A stretch of DNA of 64,000 nt, taken from NCBI RefSeq assembly GCF_030064125.1, contig NZ_CP125957.1, positions 3,410,001-3,474,000 on the forward strand. Direction: 5' to 3'. The notes under the pieces are model-generated. The model ran no database searches and was not told the DNA's origin. It was given only the letters and a program-made list of their open reading frames with translations. The position numbers and the translations under genes are program-made. This document shows positions 46,207 to 55,360 of the stretch, piece after piece; the first letter of the stretch is position 1; each line of letters starts with the position of its first letter. Source of the stretch: Pseudomonas sp. G2-4. Lineage in GTDB: Bacteria; Pseudomonadota; Gammaproteobacteria; Pseudomonadales; Pseudomonadaceae.

Positions 46207-46236
46207 GAAATACCTCCGTGAAAATCAGGAATGAGA

Positions 46237-47637
46237 CTACGCGGCCTTGCGGCGACGGTAAGCGAGGAGCAGGAAGATGAACCACAGCGGCATGGCGCAC
46301 AGGGCTATCCGGGTGTCGGGTTCCAAGGCCAGCAGCACCAGCACAAAACCCAGGAAAACCAGCGTGGCGACAGCCATGGGTACGCCGCCCGGGGATTTGA
46401 AGCGCGAGGCTTGATGAGCCGCGGGATTCTTTTTGCGATAAGCGATATAGGACGCCAGGATCATCGACCAGGTGAAGATCACCAGGATTGCCGAGATGGT
46501 TGAGATCAGAGTGAACACCGTCATCACTTCGGGAATGATGAACAGCAACGCCAGCCCGGTCAGCATGCACACCCCCGAGAACAGCAGGCTGTAGACCGGC
46601 ACGCTGAGCGCCGAAAGCCGGGCGAAGATGGCCGGTGCATTGCGCCGTTCGGCCAACCCGAAGAGCATCCGGCAACCGGAGTAGACGCCGCTGTTTGCCG
46701 ACGAAGCGGCCGAGGTCAATACGACGAAATTGATCATCCCCGCTGCCGCCGGAAAACCGGCCAGCAGAAACAGCTCGACGAAGGGACTGCGGTTCGCCGG
46801 CACCTCGGCCCAGGACACCACACTGATGATGCACACCAGGGCCAGGATGTAGAACAACAGGATCCGCACCGGGATGGTGTTGATCGCTTTGGGCAGCGTG
46901 CGCTCCGGGTTCTTCGCTTCCGCGGCGGTGGTGCCGATCAGCTCGGTGCCGGCGAACGAGAACACGGCGATCTGGAACCCGGCGAAGAAGCCGCTGATGC
47001 CATGGGGAAAGATAGTCCCCGGCGCCACCACGTTCGAGAGTGAGGCGACAACACCGTTGGGTGAGGTGAAGGAAGTGGCGATCATTACCGCAGCAGTAAG
47101 GATCAATATGACGATGGCAACGATCTTGATAATGGCGAACCAGAACTCCACCTCACCAAAGACCCTCACCGCCAGCATGTTCAACCCCAGCAGCACGAAC
47201 AGCGTGGCGAATGCCGGCATCCAGGCGGGAGCGTCCGGGTACCAGTACTGGAAGAATCCAGCCACCACGACCACATCGCCGACCACCGCGACGCTCCAAC
47301 TCAGCCAGTAGGACCAGCTCAGCACGAACCCCGCGCGTGGTCCCAGATAATGGGCGACGATGTCAGCGAAGGACTTGAACCGAAGGTCGGACAGCAGCAG
47401 CTCGCCCATTGCCCGCATGACGAAGAACAGGAAAAACCCGAGGATCGTATACACCAGCAGGATCGAAGTGCCGGACAGCGCAATAACCTTGCCCGAGCCC
47501 ATGAACAGCCCGGTGCCGATTGCACCACCAATGGCAAGCAGCTGGATGTGGCGGTTCTCCAGCGTTCGTTTCAGATGCCCGTCACGGCCGGGTTCGACAA
47601 CGGAGCTTTTCTCAAGGCTCCCGGTAATGTTTTCCAT
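46237..47637 (-). CDS. APC-family amino-acid permease
   Basis: A 466-residue, 12-helix amino-acid:H+ symporter of the GabP/ProY/AnsP group: LKRTLENRHIQLLAIGGAIGTGLFMGSG in TM1, MRAMGELLLSD, and SFAGTELIGTTAAEAKNPERTLPKAIN. AAGAGGTCGATC precedes the ATG at 47637. It lies between a deacetylase-like gene and ornithine cyclodeaminase, suggesting a basic or related amino acid as substrate (inference). Confidence 0.87.
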   Translation of the reverse strand: MENITGSLEKSSVVEPGRDGHLKRTLENRHIQLLAIGGAIGTGLFMGSGKVIALSGTSILLVYTILGFFLFFVMRAMGELLLSDLRFKSFADIVAHYLGPRAGFVLSWSYWLSWSVAVVGDVVVVAGFFQYWYPDAPAWMPAFATLFVLLGLNMLAVRVFGEVEFWFAIIKIVAIVILILTAAVMIATSFTSPNGVVASLSNVVAPGTIFPHGISGFFAGFQIAVFSFAGTELIGTTAAEAKNPERTLPKAINTIPVRILLFYILALVCIISVVSWAEVPANRSPFVELFLLAGFPAAAGMINFVVLTSAASSANSGVYSGCRMLFGLAERRNAPAIFARLSALSVPVYSLLFSGVCMLTGLALLFIIPEVMTVFTLISTISAILVIFTWSMILASYIAYRKKNPAAHQASRFKSPGGVPMAVATLVFLGFVLVLLALEPDTRIALCAMPLWFIFLLLAYRRRKAA

Positions 47638-47735
47638 GATCGACCTCTTATTATTGTTGGTAGGTGCATTGCGTAGCCGAACGAAGGCCCGAAGCGAGCC
47701 CTCCGTAGGTGTCACAGGTGTTGAAGCAAGCCGCG

Positions 47736-48767
47736 TCAGGTTCGGCTTTCGAACCCTTGCAAGGTGTTCACGGCATTGATGCCGATCTCGTCGACCATGT
47801 AGCCGCCTTCCATGACGAACAGGGTCGGGATGCCCGCACTGCCGATCTCGGCGCCCATGCGCAGGAAGTCTTCACTGGTGAGTTTGAAGTGGCTGATGGG
47901 GTCGTCTTCGAACGTGTCGACGCCGAGCGAGACCACCAGGAAATCGGGGCGCTGAGCGACAATGCGGGCCAGCGCATCCTTCAACGCGCTCTGGTACTGC
48001 GCCCAGGCGGTCCCTTTGGCCAGTGGGTAGTTCGCGGTAAAGCCCTCACCCGCCCCGACACCCTTCTCGTGCACATAACCGGCGAAATACGGGTACGACA
48101 CATGAGGGTCGCCATGGATCGAGACAAAAAACACGTCGGGACGGTCGTAGAAAATGTTCTGCGTGCCATTACCGTGGTGGAAGTCGACATCCAGCACGGC
48201 CACGCGTTTTGCCCCTTGGCTCAGGCAACGTTCGGCGGCTATAGCGGCGTTGTTCAGGTAGCAATAACCGCCCATGTATTCGCGGGCGGCATGGTGTCCC
48301 GGTGGACGGCACAGGGCGAAGGCACCATGAGCGCCGTCGATGACCCGCTGCATGCCGGTGAGCGCCACATTGGCGCTGCTGCGTACGGCCTCCCAGGTAC
48401 CACCGGTGATCGGCGCGCCGGCGTCCATGGCGTAGAAACCGAGCTTGCCATCGATGAAGCCAGGCTCAAGGTCAATGGCCAGGTCACGCACCGGCCAGAC
48501 CAGAGGCAGCGCGTCATGGGTCTTGCCTGTAGCGGTCCACTCTGCCCAGGCATTTTCCAGGAAACTGACATATCGCTCGCTGTGGGCCGCGACATAGCAG
48601 GAACGGTCAAACGACTGCTCCGCGATGACGTCTCCCAGGCCCGTGCTGTGCACACGTGCCAGCACGGTTTCGGCGCGTTGCGGGTTTTCGAACGACGGGG
48701 TCACCGCTCCGTCCTTGAGCTCGGAGCCATGGTGCAGTCGATGGTTGGAGCTGAAGACTGTCAGCAC
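47736..48767 (-). CDS. Acetylpolyamine amidohydrolase / HDAC-family deacetylase
   Basis: A 343-residue zinc-dependent deacetylase of the histone-deacetylase superfamily, close to bacterial acetylpolyamine aminohydrolases. VFSSNHRLHHGSEL near the N terminus, the His pair in RPPGHHA (158-159), zinc ligands Asp195 and His197 in DVDFHHGNGT, and a C-terminal MEGGYMVDEIG. I take the GTG at 48767 as start (GGAC 7-10 nt upstream; relatives begin MLTVYS); the frame runs open to 48875. It would deacetylate acetylated polyamines or amino acids in the cytoplasm, feeding the downstream permease/cyclodeaminase pathway. It is divergent from lrp. Confidence 0.85.
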   Translation of the reverse strand: MLTVFSSNHRLHHGSELKDGAVTPSFENPQRAETVLARVHSTGLGDVIAEQSFDRSCYVAAHSERYVSFLENAWAEWTATGKTHDALPLVWPVRDLAIDLEPGFIDGKLGFYAMDAGAPITGGTWEAVRSSANVALTGMQRVIDGAHGAFALCRPPGHHAAREYMGGYCYLNNAAIAAERCLSQGAKRVAVLDVDFHHGNGTQNIFYDRPDVFFVSIHGDPHVSYPYFAGYVHEKGVGAGEGFTANYPLAKGTAWAQYQSALKDALARIVAQRPDFLVVSLGVDTFEDDPISHFKLTSEDFLRMGAEIGSAGIPTLFVMEGGYMVDEIGINAVNTLQGFESRT

Positions 48768-48880
48768 GCGAATGTCCTTTTTTCTGGGTGTGATTGGATG
48801 AGCTAATTTTCTCGTCACGAGCCTGAAAATGCTTTGCTTTATGCTCAGTAATTCCAGACCATTGAGCAAAATCACCCGGG

Positions 48881-49378
48881 ATGGCGACCTATATGAGCAA
48901 AAGTATTGCTATGAACGAACTGGACGGGGTCGATCGCAATCTGCTGCGCCTGCTACAGGAGGACGGCACCTTGTCCAGCGCCGCACTGGGCGAACGGCTG
49001 TCCATGACCGTCACGCCCTGCTGGCGGCGGCGCAAGCGTCTGGAGGAGTTGGGGATCATCAAGGACTACCAGGCCAACCTGGACCGACGAAAGCTCGGCT
49101 TCGACGTGATGGCCTTCGCCCAGGTGCGTTTCGGCAATCACTCGGCCAACGCACCGGACGACTTCGAGCAGGTGATTTTGAAGCTGCCGCAGGTGCTGTC
49201 CTGCCACAAGGTGACGGGCGAAGCCGACTACGTGTTGACGGTGCTGGCTACCGATCTGGAAAGTTATGGCCGCTTCGTGGAGGACGTGCTGCGTCGGCAA
49301 CCCGGCATCGCCTCGATCCAGTCGAGCCTGGCACTAAGGGAGATCAAGGCGGTCACCCGGGTACCGGTGCTGGACTAG
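48881..49378 (+). CDS. Lrp/AsnC-family regulator
   Basis: 165 residues. N-terminal HTH ELDGVDRNLLRLLQEDGTLSSAALGERLSMTVTPCWRRRKRLEELGIIKDYQA; C-terminal RAM domain with VLSCHKVTGEADYVLTVLATDLESYGRFVEDVL. ATGs at 48881, 48893 and 48911 are all possible starts; none has a strong ribosome site. It is divergent from the deacetylase-permease-cyclodeaminase operon, which it most likely controls in response to an amino acid. Confidence 0.85.
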   Translation: MATYMSKSIAMNELDGVDRNLLRLLQEDGTLSSAALGERLSMTVTPCWRRRKRLEELGIIKDYQANLDRRKLGFDVMAFAQVRFGNHSANAPDDFEQVILKLPQVLSCHKVTGEADYVLTVLATDLESYGRFVEDVLRRQPGIASIQSSLALREIKAVTRVPVLD

Positions 49379-49421
49379 CGAGCCTCCACAGACCTCGATA
49401 CGTTGGTCGCGGATGCGGTCC

Positions 49422-49545
49422 TGTGGCGAGGGGATTTATCCCCGTGGGCTGAAGTAGCCCCCTGAAACCAGACCACTCTGTGTGCCTGATTGATTGAGCT
49501 TTGGGGCTGCTACGCAGCCCAGCGAGGATAAATCCCCTCGCCACA
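49422..49545. repeat. REP-like paired inverted repeat
   Basis: TGTGGCGAGGGGATTTATCC (49422-49441) and its exact reverse complement (49526-49545) enclose 84 bp that includes a small GGGGCTGC.ACGCAGCCC hairpin. GTGGCGAGGGGATTTATCCCC elements are abundant between genes of fluorescent pseudomonads. It lies between convergent genes, the usual place for such non-autonomous elements. Confidence 0.85.
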
Positions 49546-49609
49546 AAGTCACAAAATCACAAAGGGTGTTCGCTGTTATTTCGATTAACTGACCGGCATT
49601 CACGTGGGC

Positions 49610-50896
49610 TCAAGGTGCCCAACGACGGAACAACACACTGGCGTTGACCCCACCGAACCCAAACCCATTGGAAAGCGCGTGGGTGATCGGCATCTTCCGG
49701 GCACTCAAACCGACCAGGTCGAGCCCGTCGGCGGCTTCATCGGGATGAATCAGGTTCAAGGTTGGCGGTACGACTTGGTCGCGCAACGCCAATACCGTGA
49801 AGACGGCTTCAATGCCCCCGGCCGCGCCCAGCAAATGCCCAGTGGCGGATTTGGTCGAGGTAATCGCCACGCCAGAGCCTGTGCCAAACACCGCGCGAAT
49901 GGCGGCCAGTTCCCCGCTGTCGCCGACCTGGGTGGAGGTCGCGTGGGCGTTGATGTGCTGCACGTCAGCAGGGCTGACATCTGCCTGGCGCAGCGCTTGC
50001 TCCATCGCCCGCCGTGCGCCATTGCCGTCTTCCGGACCTGCCGTCAGGTGGTAGGCATCGGCACTGGTGCCATAGCCGACCAGTTCCGCCAGGGGCTTGG
50101 CCCCACGCGCCAGGGCGTGTTCCAGTGATTCGATCACCAGCACCCCGGCGCCCTCGGCCATGACGAAGCCGTCGCGGTCACGGTCGAAGGGGCGCGAGGC
50201 CTCCTGCGGGCGCTCGGCAAATCCCGTGGACAGCGCGCGAGCCGCCGCAAAACACCCCAGGGTCACCCGATCAATCGCCGCTTCGGTGCCACCGCACAAG
50301 GCAATATCTGCCTCACCGCTCCTGATCAGCCTGGCCGCATCGCCGATGGCCTGGACCCCGGCGGCGCAGGCCGTTACCGGCGCACCGAGCGGCCCCTTGA
50401 AACCGTGGCGGATGGAGACATGCCCCGCCGCCATGTTGGCGAGAAAGGCCGGTGCAGTGAACGGTGACAAGCGCCGCGGACCACGCGTATCGGTGGTGCG
50501 TACCGCATCGGCGATCGCGCCGAAGCCACCCACCCCCGATGAGATGATCGTGGCGGTCCGTTCCTGGTCGGCCGCTTCAGTCGGATGCCAGTCGGCCTGT
50601 GCCAGGGCCTCGTCGGCGGCGACCAGTGCAAACTCGATGAAGCGATCCATTTTCTTGCGATCCTTCACCGAAATGACGCGCTCCGGGTCGTAACCGGCGC
50701 TGGCGTCTTCTTCCAGCGACGGTACCTGTCCGCCCACCGCCACACCGGTACCCTCGGTGACATCGCCGGGCAGGATACGAATGCCCGAGCGTCCGGCCAG
50801 CAACCGTTGCCATACCTCTTCTACGCCGCAGCCCAAGGGGCCGACAATGCCGACGCCCGTGACAACGATTCGCTTTTGACCTTCGGGAGTACTCAT
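49610..50896 (-). CDS. FabF-like beta-ketoacyl synthase
   Basis: A 428-residue KAS II-type condensing enzyme with an intact Cys-His-His site: Cys177 in VTACAAG, His318 in INAHATST, Lys349 and His354 in STKSATGHLLGAAGG. The C terminus SNGFGFGGVNASVLF is canonical. Housekeeping FabF has TACTSG and NAHGTST; TACAAG and NAHATST mark this as an accessory paralogue. GAAGAGG precedes the ATG. It starts 56 bp after the RND gene on the same strand and so is probably the third gene of the adaptor-RND-KAS operon. It would extend an acyl-ACP chain. No acyl carrier protein gene is visible nearby. Confidence 0.87.
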   Translation of the reverse strand: MSTPEGQKRIVVTGVGIVGPLGCGVEEVWQRLLAGRSGIRILPGDVTEGTGVAVGGQVPSLEEDASAGYDPERVISVKDRKKMDRFIEFALVAADEALAQADWHPTEAADQERTATIISSGVGGFGAIADAVRTTDTRGPRRLSPFTAPAFLANMAAGHVSIRHGFKGPLGAPVTACAAGVQAIGDAARLIRSGEADIALCGGTEAAIDRVTLGCFAAARALSTGFAERPQEASRPFDRDRDGFVMAEGAGVLVIESLEHALARGAKPLAELVGYGTSADAYHLTAGPEDGNGARRAMEQALRQADVSPADVQHINAHATSTQVGDSGELAAIRAVFGTGSGVAITSTKSATGHLLGAAGGIEAVFTVLALRDQVVPPTLNLIHPDEAADGLDLVGLSARKMPITHALSNGFGFGGVNASVLFRRWAP

Positions 50897-50952
50897 AAGA
50901 ACCTCTTCATTTTTCAGTCGCCGCTCACTGCCAGCCGAAAGCAATCACTCGC

Positions 50953-53900
50953 TTATGCCAGCCGTGCTGTTTCACGTTGAGCAGGATGGTCAGGACGGAT
51001 CTTGAACCAGATGGAATACATCGCCGGCAGGAACACCAGCGTCATGAGGGTGCCGACGAACGTACCGCCGATCAGCGTGTAGGCCAGCGTGCCCCAGAAC
51101 ACGGAGTGTGTCAGGGGAATAAACGCCAGGATCGCGGCCAGCGCCGTCAGCAGCACGGGGCGGGCCCGTTGTACGGTGGCTTCGATGACGGCATTGAACG
51201 GATCCAGCCCTTCCTGGGCGTTGTGATGGATCTGCCCGATCAGGATCAGCGTATTGCGCATCAGGATGCCCGACAGTGCGATCAGGCCGACCAGGGCGTT
51301 GATGCCGAACGGCTGGTGAAATATCAGCAGCACCGGCACTACGCCAATCAGCCCGAGCGGCGCGGTGAAGAACACCATGATCATCGCCGAGATCGAGCGC
51401 ACCTGGACAATGATGATCAGCAGCGTCAGCGCCACCATGATCGGCAATAGGGGCAAGATCGCCTGGCCGGCCTTGCCCGATTCCTCGATGGCCCCTGCCT
51501 GCTCGATCCGGTAGCCGTCAGGGAGCGTGTCGATGATCGGCTGCAATTGCTTGATCATCGCGCCCGAGACGTCCGGTGGCTGCAAGCCTTCGGCAATGTC
51601 GCCGCGCACGGTAATGGTCGGCGTACGATCACGTCGCCGAAGGATCGGATCCTCCATGCGCACATCCACCTCGCCGACCTGGGACAGCGGGATACGCTGC
51701 CCCGCAGCCCCCACCAGCGTAAAGCCTTCGATCCGGGCAGGATCGAGACGGATATCACCCCCCGCTCGACCGACCACCTGCACCGAACGGATATCCTCGC
51801 GAACCGCCGTGATCGGCACGCCGGCCAGCAGGAATTGCAGTTGCTGGGCGATGGCGCTGGATGTCAGCCCAACCGCCTGCAAGCGATCCTGATCCAGACT
51901 GAAATGCAGCGTTGGCACCAACGGTCCCCAATCGGCGTTGACCGTCCTCATCATCGGACTGGCTTGCATGACGTCCTGTACGCGGCCGGCAATTTCCCGC
52001 AGTTTCGATGGGTCAGGCCCCATCACCCGGTAGGCCACCGGGAACGGTGAGTACGGACCGAACACAATCTGGGTCGCCCTGACCCGGGCCTCCGGGGCGA
52101 GCCCTGCGGCAACCGCTTCGCGAAGACGGACCTTGAGGGTTTCCCGTGCCTCCTGGCTCTCCGTCAGCACGACGATCTTGGCGAACGACGGATCAGGGAG
52201 TTCTGGCGCAATCGCCAGGAAGAAACGCGGCGCGCCCTGTCCGATATAGGCCGTGACGATTTTCGCTTCCGCCTGTTTTTGCAGCCAGGCTTCGACCTTG
52301 GCCGTGGCGGCGCTGGTTTGCTCGATGGACGTTCCATAGGGCATTTGCACCTCGATCATCACCTCGGGGCGATCCGATGTCGGAAAGAACTGTTTCTTGA
52401 CCAGCCCCATGCCCAGGATGGCCACGACAAACAGCGCGATCACCGTGCCGGCCACCAGCCATTTGTGGCCGATGACCCGCGTCAGGACGTGGCGGAAGCG
52501 ATTGTAGTGGCGGGTGTTGTAAATGGCGGCATGCCCGCCCTCGACCGGCTTGATGTCCGGCAACATTTTCACCCCCAGGTAAGGGGTAAAGACCACCGCG
52601 ACCACCCAGGAGGCGATCAGCGCGATGCCGACGATCCAGAACATGTTGCTGGTGTATTCGCCGGCCGTCGATTGCGCGAAGCCGTTGGGCATGAAGCCAA
52701 TCGCCGTCACCAGCGTACCCGACAGCATCGGTGCGGCCGTGTGACTCCATGCGTAGGCGGAGGCTTTGATGCGGTCGTAGCCCTCCTCCATTTTCACCAC
52801 CATCATTTCGATCGCGATGATCGCGTCGTCCACCAGCAGCCCGAGTGCCAGGATCAGCGAGCCCAGGGTGATCCGGTCGAAGTTCTTTCCGCTGGCCGCC
52901 ATCACCACAAACACGATCGCCAGTGTCAGCGGTACGGCCGTTGCGACCACAACGCCTACGCGCCAGCCCATGCTGATGAAGCACACGAGCATGACCACCA
53001 GCAGCGCGACAAAAAACTTGACCATGAACTCGCCAACGGCCGAATCAATGTTCACGGCTTGATCGGTGACTTTGGTCAGCGTCATGCCCAGCGGCATGCC
53101 TTCGTTGATCTTGGTCGTCTCGGCGTCCAGTGCCTTGCCCAGGTCCAGGCCGTTCCAGCCTTCGCGCATGATGACCCCGAGCAACAAGGCCTCTTCGCCG
53201 TTATTGCGCACCAGGAAGGTGGCCGGGTCTTCGTAGCCTCGTTCAACCGTCGCCACGTCCGAGAGCTTCAACGTACGCCCCTGGATCGCCAACGGCGTAT
53301 CACGAATTTTCTCCAACTTATCGAAAGCGCCATCCACCCGCAGGAAAACCTGCGGCCCGTTGGTGTCGATGGAGCCGGCGGGTGTGAGCACGTTCTGGCT
53401 GTTCAGCGCGGCGAAGATGTCCTGGGGTGAAACGCCCAAGGTGGCCAGCCGGTCGTGGGAGAAGGACACAAAGATGCGCTCGGCTTGCTCACCGATGATG
53501 TTGACCTTCTTCACGCCGGCCACATGCAACAGACGCTGGCGCAAGGATTCAGCATCACGTACCAGCAAACGCTGCGGCTCGCCCTTGGCTTTCAGCGCGA
53601 ACAGCGCAAACGTCACGTCCGAATACTCGTCGTTGACCAACGGCCCGATCACACCCGCCGGTAGCTTGGTGCCTTCATCGTCAAGCTTTTTGCGCGCCTG
53701 ATAGAACTCTTCCTGCACCTGTGAAGGCGGCGTGCGGTCCAGCAACGACACCATGGTGAAGGCCAGGCCGGGTCGGGTATAGGTTTCCGAGCGGTCGTAC
53801 CATTTTAACTCTTGCAGGCGTTTTTCCAGTGGCTCAGCGACCTGGTCCTGCATCTCCTGGGCTGTCGCGCCCGGCCATGCAGTGATGACGGTCAACTGCT

Positions 53901-54033
53901 TGACCGTAAACGGAGGATCCTCTGCGCGCCCCAACTTGAAGAATGCCAGGGTCCCCGCGACGGCGATCAGGAAGATCAGGAACACCGTGATGGAGCGCTC
54001 GCGCACGGCAATGGCCGAGAGATTGAGGCTCAT
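50953..54033 (-). CDS. RND efflux transporter (HAE-1 type)
   Basis: A 1026-residue inner-membrane proton-driven pump with 12 helices and two large periplasmic loops. LGLLVDDAIIAIEMM in TM4 contains the paired Asp residues of the proton relay. The N terminus (SITVFLIFLIAVAGTLAFFKLGRAEDPPFTVKQLTVITAWPGA) and LGRAEDP place it with the TriC/VexF/MdtC-like branch rather than MexB/MexF. The start overlaps the adaptor stop by 4 bp. The matching outer-membrane gene is in the opposite, rightward operon. Substrate unknown; the context suggests acyl or lipid-like compounds. Confidence 0.9.
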   Translation of the reverse strand: MSLNLSAIAVRERSITVFLIFLIAVAGTLAFFKLGRAEDPPFTVKQLTVITAWPGATAQEMQDQVAEPLEKRLQELKWYDRSETYTRPGLAFTMVSLLDRTPPSQVQEEFYQARKKLDDEGTKLPAGVIGPLVNDEYSDVTFALFALKAKGEPQRLLVRDAESLRQRLLHVAGVKKVNIIGEQAERIFVSFSHDRLATLGVSPQDIFAALNSQNVLTPAGSIDTNGPQVFLRVDGAFDKLEKIRDTPLAIQGRTLKLSDVATVERGYEDPATFLVRNNGEEALLLGVIMREGWNGLDLGKALDAETTKINEGMPLGMTLTKVTDQAVNIDSAVGEFMVKFFVALLVVMLVCFISMGWRVGVVVATAVPLTLAIVFVVMAASGKNFDRITLGSLILALGLLVDDAIIAIEMMVVKMEEGYDRIKASAYAWSHTAAPMLSGTLVTAIGFMPNGFAQSTAGEYTSNMFWIVGIALIASWVVAVVFTPYLGVKMLPDIKPVEGGHAAIYNTRHYNRFRHVLTRVIGHKWLVAGTVIALFVVAILGMGLVKKQFFPTSDRPEVMIEVQMPYGTSIEQTSAATAKVEAWLQKQAEAKIVTAYIGQGAPRFFLAIAPELPDPSFAKIVVLTESQEARETLKVRLREAVAAGLAPEARVRATQIVFGPYSPFPVAYRVMGPDPSKLREIAGRVQDVMQASPMMRTVNADWGPLVPTLHFSLDQDRLQAVGLTSSAIAQQLQFLLAGVPITAVREDIRSVQVVGRAGGDIRLDPARIEGFTLVGAAGQRIPLSQVGEVDVRMEDPILRRRDRTPTITVRGDIAEGLQPPDVSGAMIKQLQPIIDTLPDGYRIEQAGAIEESGKAGQAILPLLPIMVALTLLIIIVQVRSISAMIMVFFTAPLGLIGVVPVLLIFHQPFGINALVGLIALSGILMRNTLILIGQIHHNAQEGLDPFNAVIEATVQRARPVLLTALAAILAFIPLTHSVFWGTLAYTLIGGTFVGTLMTLVFLPAMYSIWFKIRPDHPAQRETARLA

Positions 54034-55139
54034 TGGCTGCCCCCGGCAACCTTCACACCATCGTGTTGGATCAGTCTCACTGACTCGCCATCCCGCAGCA
54101 GATGCGCGCCCAGTCCGACGATGCGCTCGCCTACCTTGAGAGGGCCTGCGACGCGCGCGGCGTCGTCGCTCAAGCCCAGGACCTGGACAGGTCGCCAGGT
54201 GACTTTTGCGGGCTCACCGTCAATGACCCACACGCCGGTACCGTTGCCCGGGTCGTACAAAGCAGCGATCGGCACTTGTAACACCGGCCCTGGGGCGGCA
54301 CCTTCGGCAATGCGCAGTGTGACAGTGGAGCCCAGCGGCGCATTGGCCAGCGCCCCTTCCAACACATAGCGCGCCTCAAAGGTACGTGTCACCCGGTCGG
54401 CCGAATCCGAAAGCAGCCTGAGCTTCGCCGTGACAGTCCCAGTGGTGTTGCCATAAAGCGTCGCCTGCGCGCTGGATCCAGGGGCTGGCCGCAAGGTTTC
54501 GGGCAGTTGCACAACGGCTTCACGCTGCCCGGCTCGCGCCAGTCGAACCACCGGCTGCCCCGGGCTGACGACTTGCCCGGGCTCGGCGAGCGTCTCCATC
54601 ACAACGCCGTCGGCATCCGCGACTAGCACGGCATAGCTGGACGCGTTACGGGCCACGTCAGCTTGCGCTTCGGCCGCGCTGAGTTGCGCCTTGGCCGTAT
54701 CGGCGGCGGCTTTGATCTGGTCGTAGCCCGACGCGGAGATAGCCCCGGCGGCGACCAGTTCGCGATACCGGGCCTCGTCATCCGCTGTCTGCTTGGCCCG
54801 AGCCCGCGCGGCAGTGACCGCCTCTTGCTGCGCTCGCGCCTGCAACCCCAGATCGACCGGATCCAGGCGCATGAGCGACTGCCCCTTTTTAACGCTCTGA
54901 CCGGCGTCCACCAGGCGTTCCAACACCTTGCCTGACACGCGAAAGCCCAAGTCGCTCTGTACGCGAGCAGCCACGACGCCGGTGAAAGAGCGAGCGTTGG
55001 CTGACGAACCCTGCACTTGCGCAACCCTCACCAGGGGAGCCAGCGTGCGCGGATCGGTGGCAGTGGATGAGCCGCCACACGCCGTGAGGACTAGAGGCAA
55101 CAAGCAAGCGGCAATGGAGGTGGGTCGGAGCCGGAGCAT
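54030..55139 (-). CDS. RND periplasmic adaptor (lipoprotein)
   Basis: A 369-residue membrane-fusion protein. Lipobox LTAC with Cys21 (MLRLRPTSIAACLLPLVLTAC), barrel-sandwich halves (ARSFTGVVAARVQSDLGFRVSGKVLERLVDAGQSVKKGQSLMRLD; SSYAVLVADADGVVMETLAEPGQVVSPGQPV), helical hairpin between them and a beta-barrel C-terminal part. First gene of the leftward adaptor-RND-KAS operon. A 28-bp TetR operator (55185-55212) lies 46 bp upstream. Confidence 0.88.
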   Translation of the reverse strand: MLRLRPTSIAACLLPLVLTACGGSSTATDPRTLAPLVRVAQVQGSSANARSFTGVVAARVQSDLGFRVSGKVLERLVDAGQSVKKGQSLMRLDPVDLGLQARAQQEAVTAARARAKQTADDEARYRELVAAGAISASGYDQIKAAADTAKAQLSAAEAQADVARNASSYAVLVADADGVVMETLAEPGQVVSPGQPVVRLARAGQREAVVQLPETLRPAPGSSAQATLYGNTTGTVTAKLRLLSDSADRVTRTFEARYVLEGALANAPLGSTVTLRIAEGAAPGPVLQVPIAALYDPGNGTGVWVIDGEPAKVTWRPVQVLGLSDDAARVAGPLKVGERIVGLGAHLLRDGESVRLIQHDGVKVAGGSQ

Positions 55140-55184
55140 AGGTTCCCTTTACTGAACAGTGGACTGGGAGCACATTTTTGCCAC

Positions 55185-55212
55185 TTGTGACCAATACTGT
55201 CAATGGTCACAA
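55185..55212. promoter_or_regulatory. TetR operator 1 (adaptor operon)
   Basis: TTGTGACCA-N10-TGGTCACAA, perfect 9-bp arms, 28 bp overall. One of four copies in this region. It lies upstream of the leftward adaptor gene; a TTGACA lies inside the spacer on the minus strand. Confidence 0.88.
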
Positions 55213-55301
55213 AGCTAAGATTTGTTTTCAGCCAGCCTGATTTCCCGACAACCCGAGCAAAACAAAGGATCTTGGATCCATGCGGCAGTTTCCATCATCA
55301 A

Positions 55302-55337
55302 TTGACAGCTTGTGACCATTCTATAATATGGTCACAA
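55302..55337 (+). promoter_or_regulatory. OMF promoter with TetR operator 2
   Basis: TTGACA (55302-55307), then TATAAT/TAATAT (55322-55329) at 14 or 16 bp. The operator TTGTGACCAT-N8-ATGGTCACAA (55310-55337) covers spacer and -10, so repressor binding would block polymerase directly. Confidence 0.88.
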
Positions 55338-55360
55338 ATATCGATCCCGAGGAAACCTCA

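Noticed and set aside
52279..53430. 383-codon rightward His-rich frame over the RND gene
   Set aside because: Antisense of the RND transporter; no start signal and no recognisable domain.
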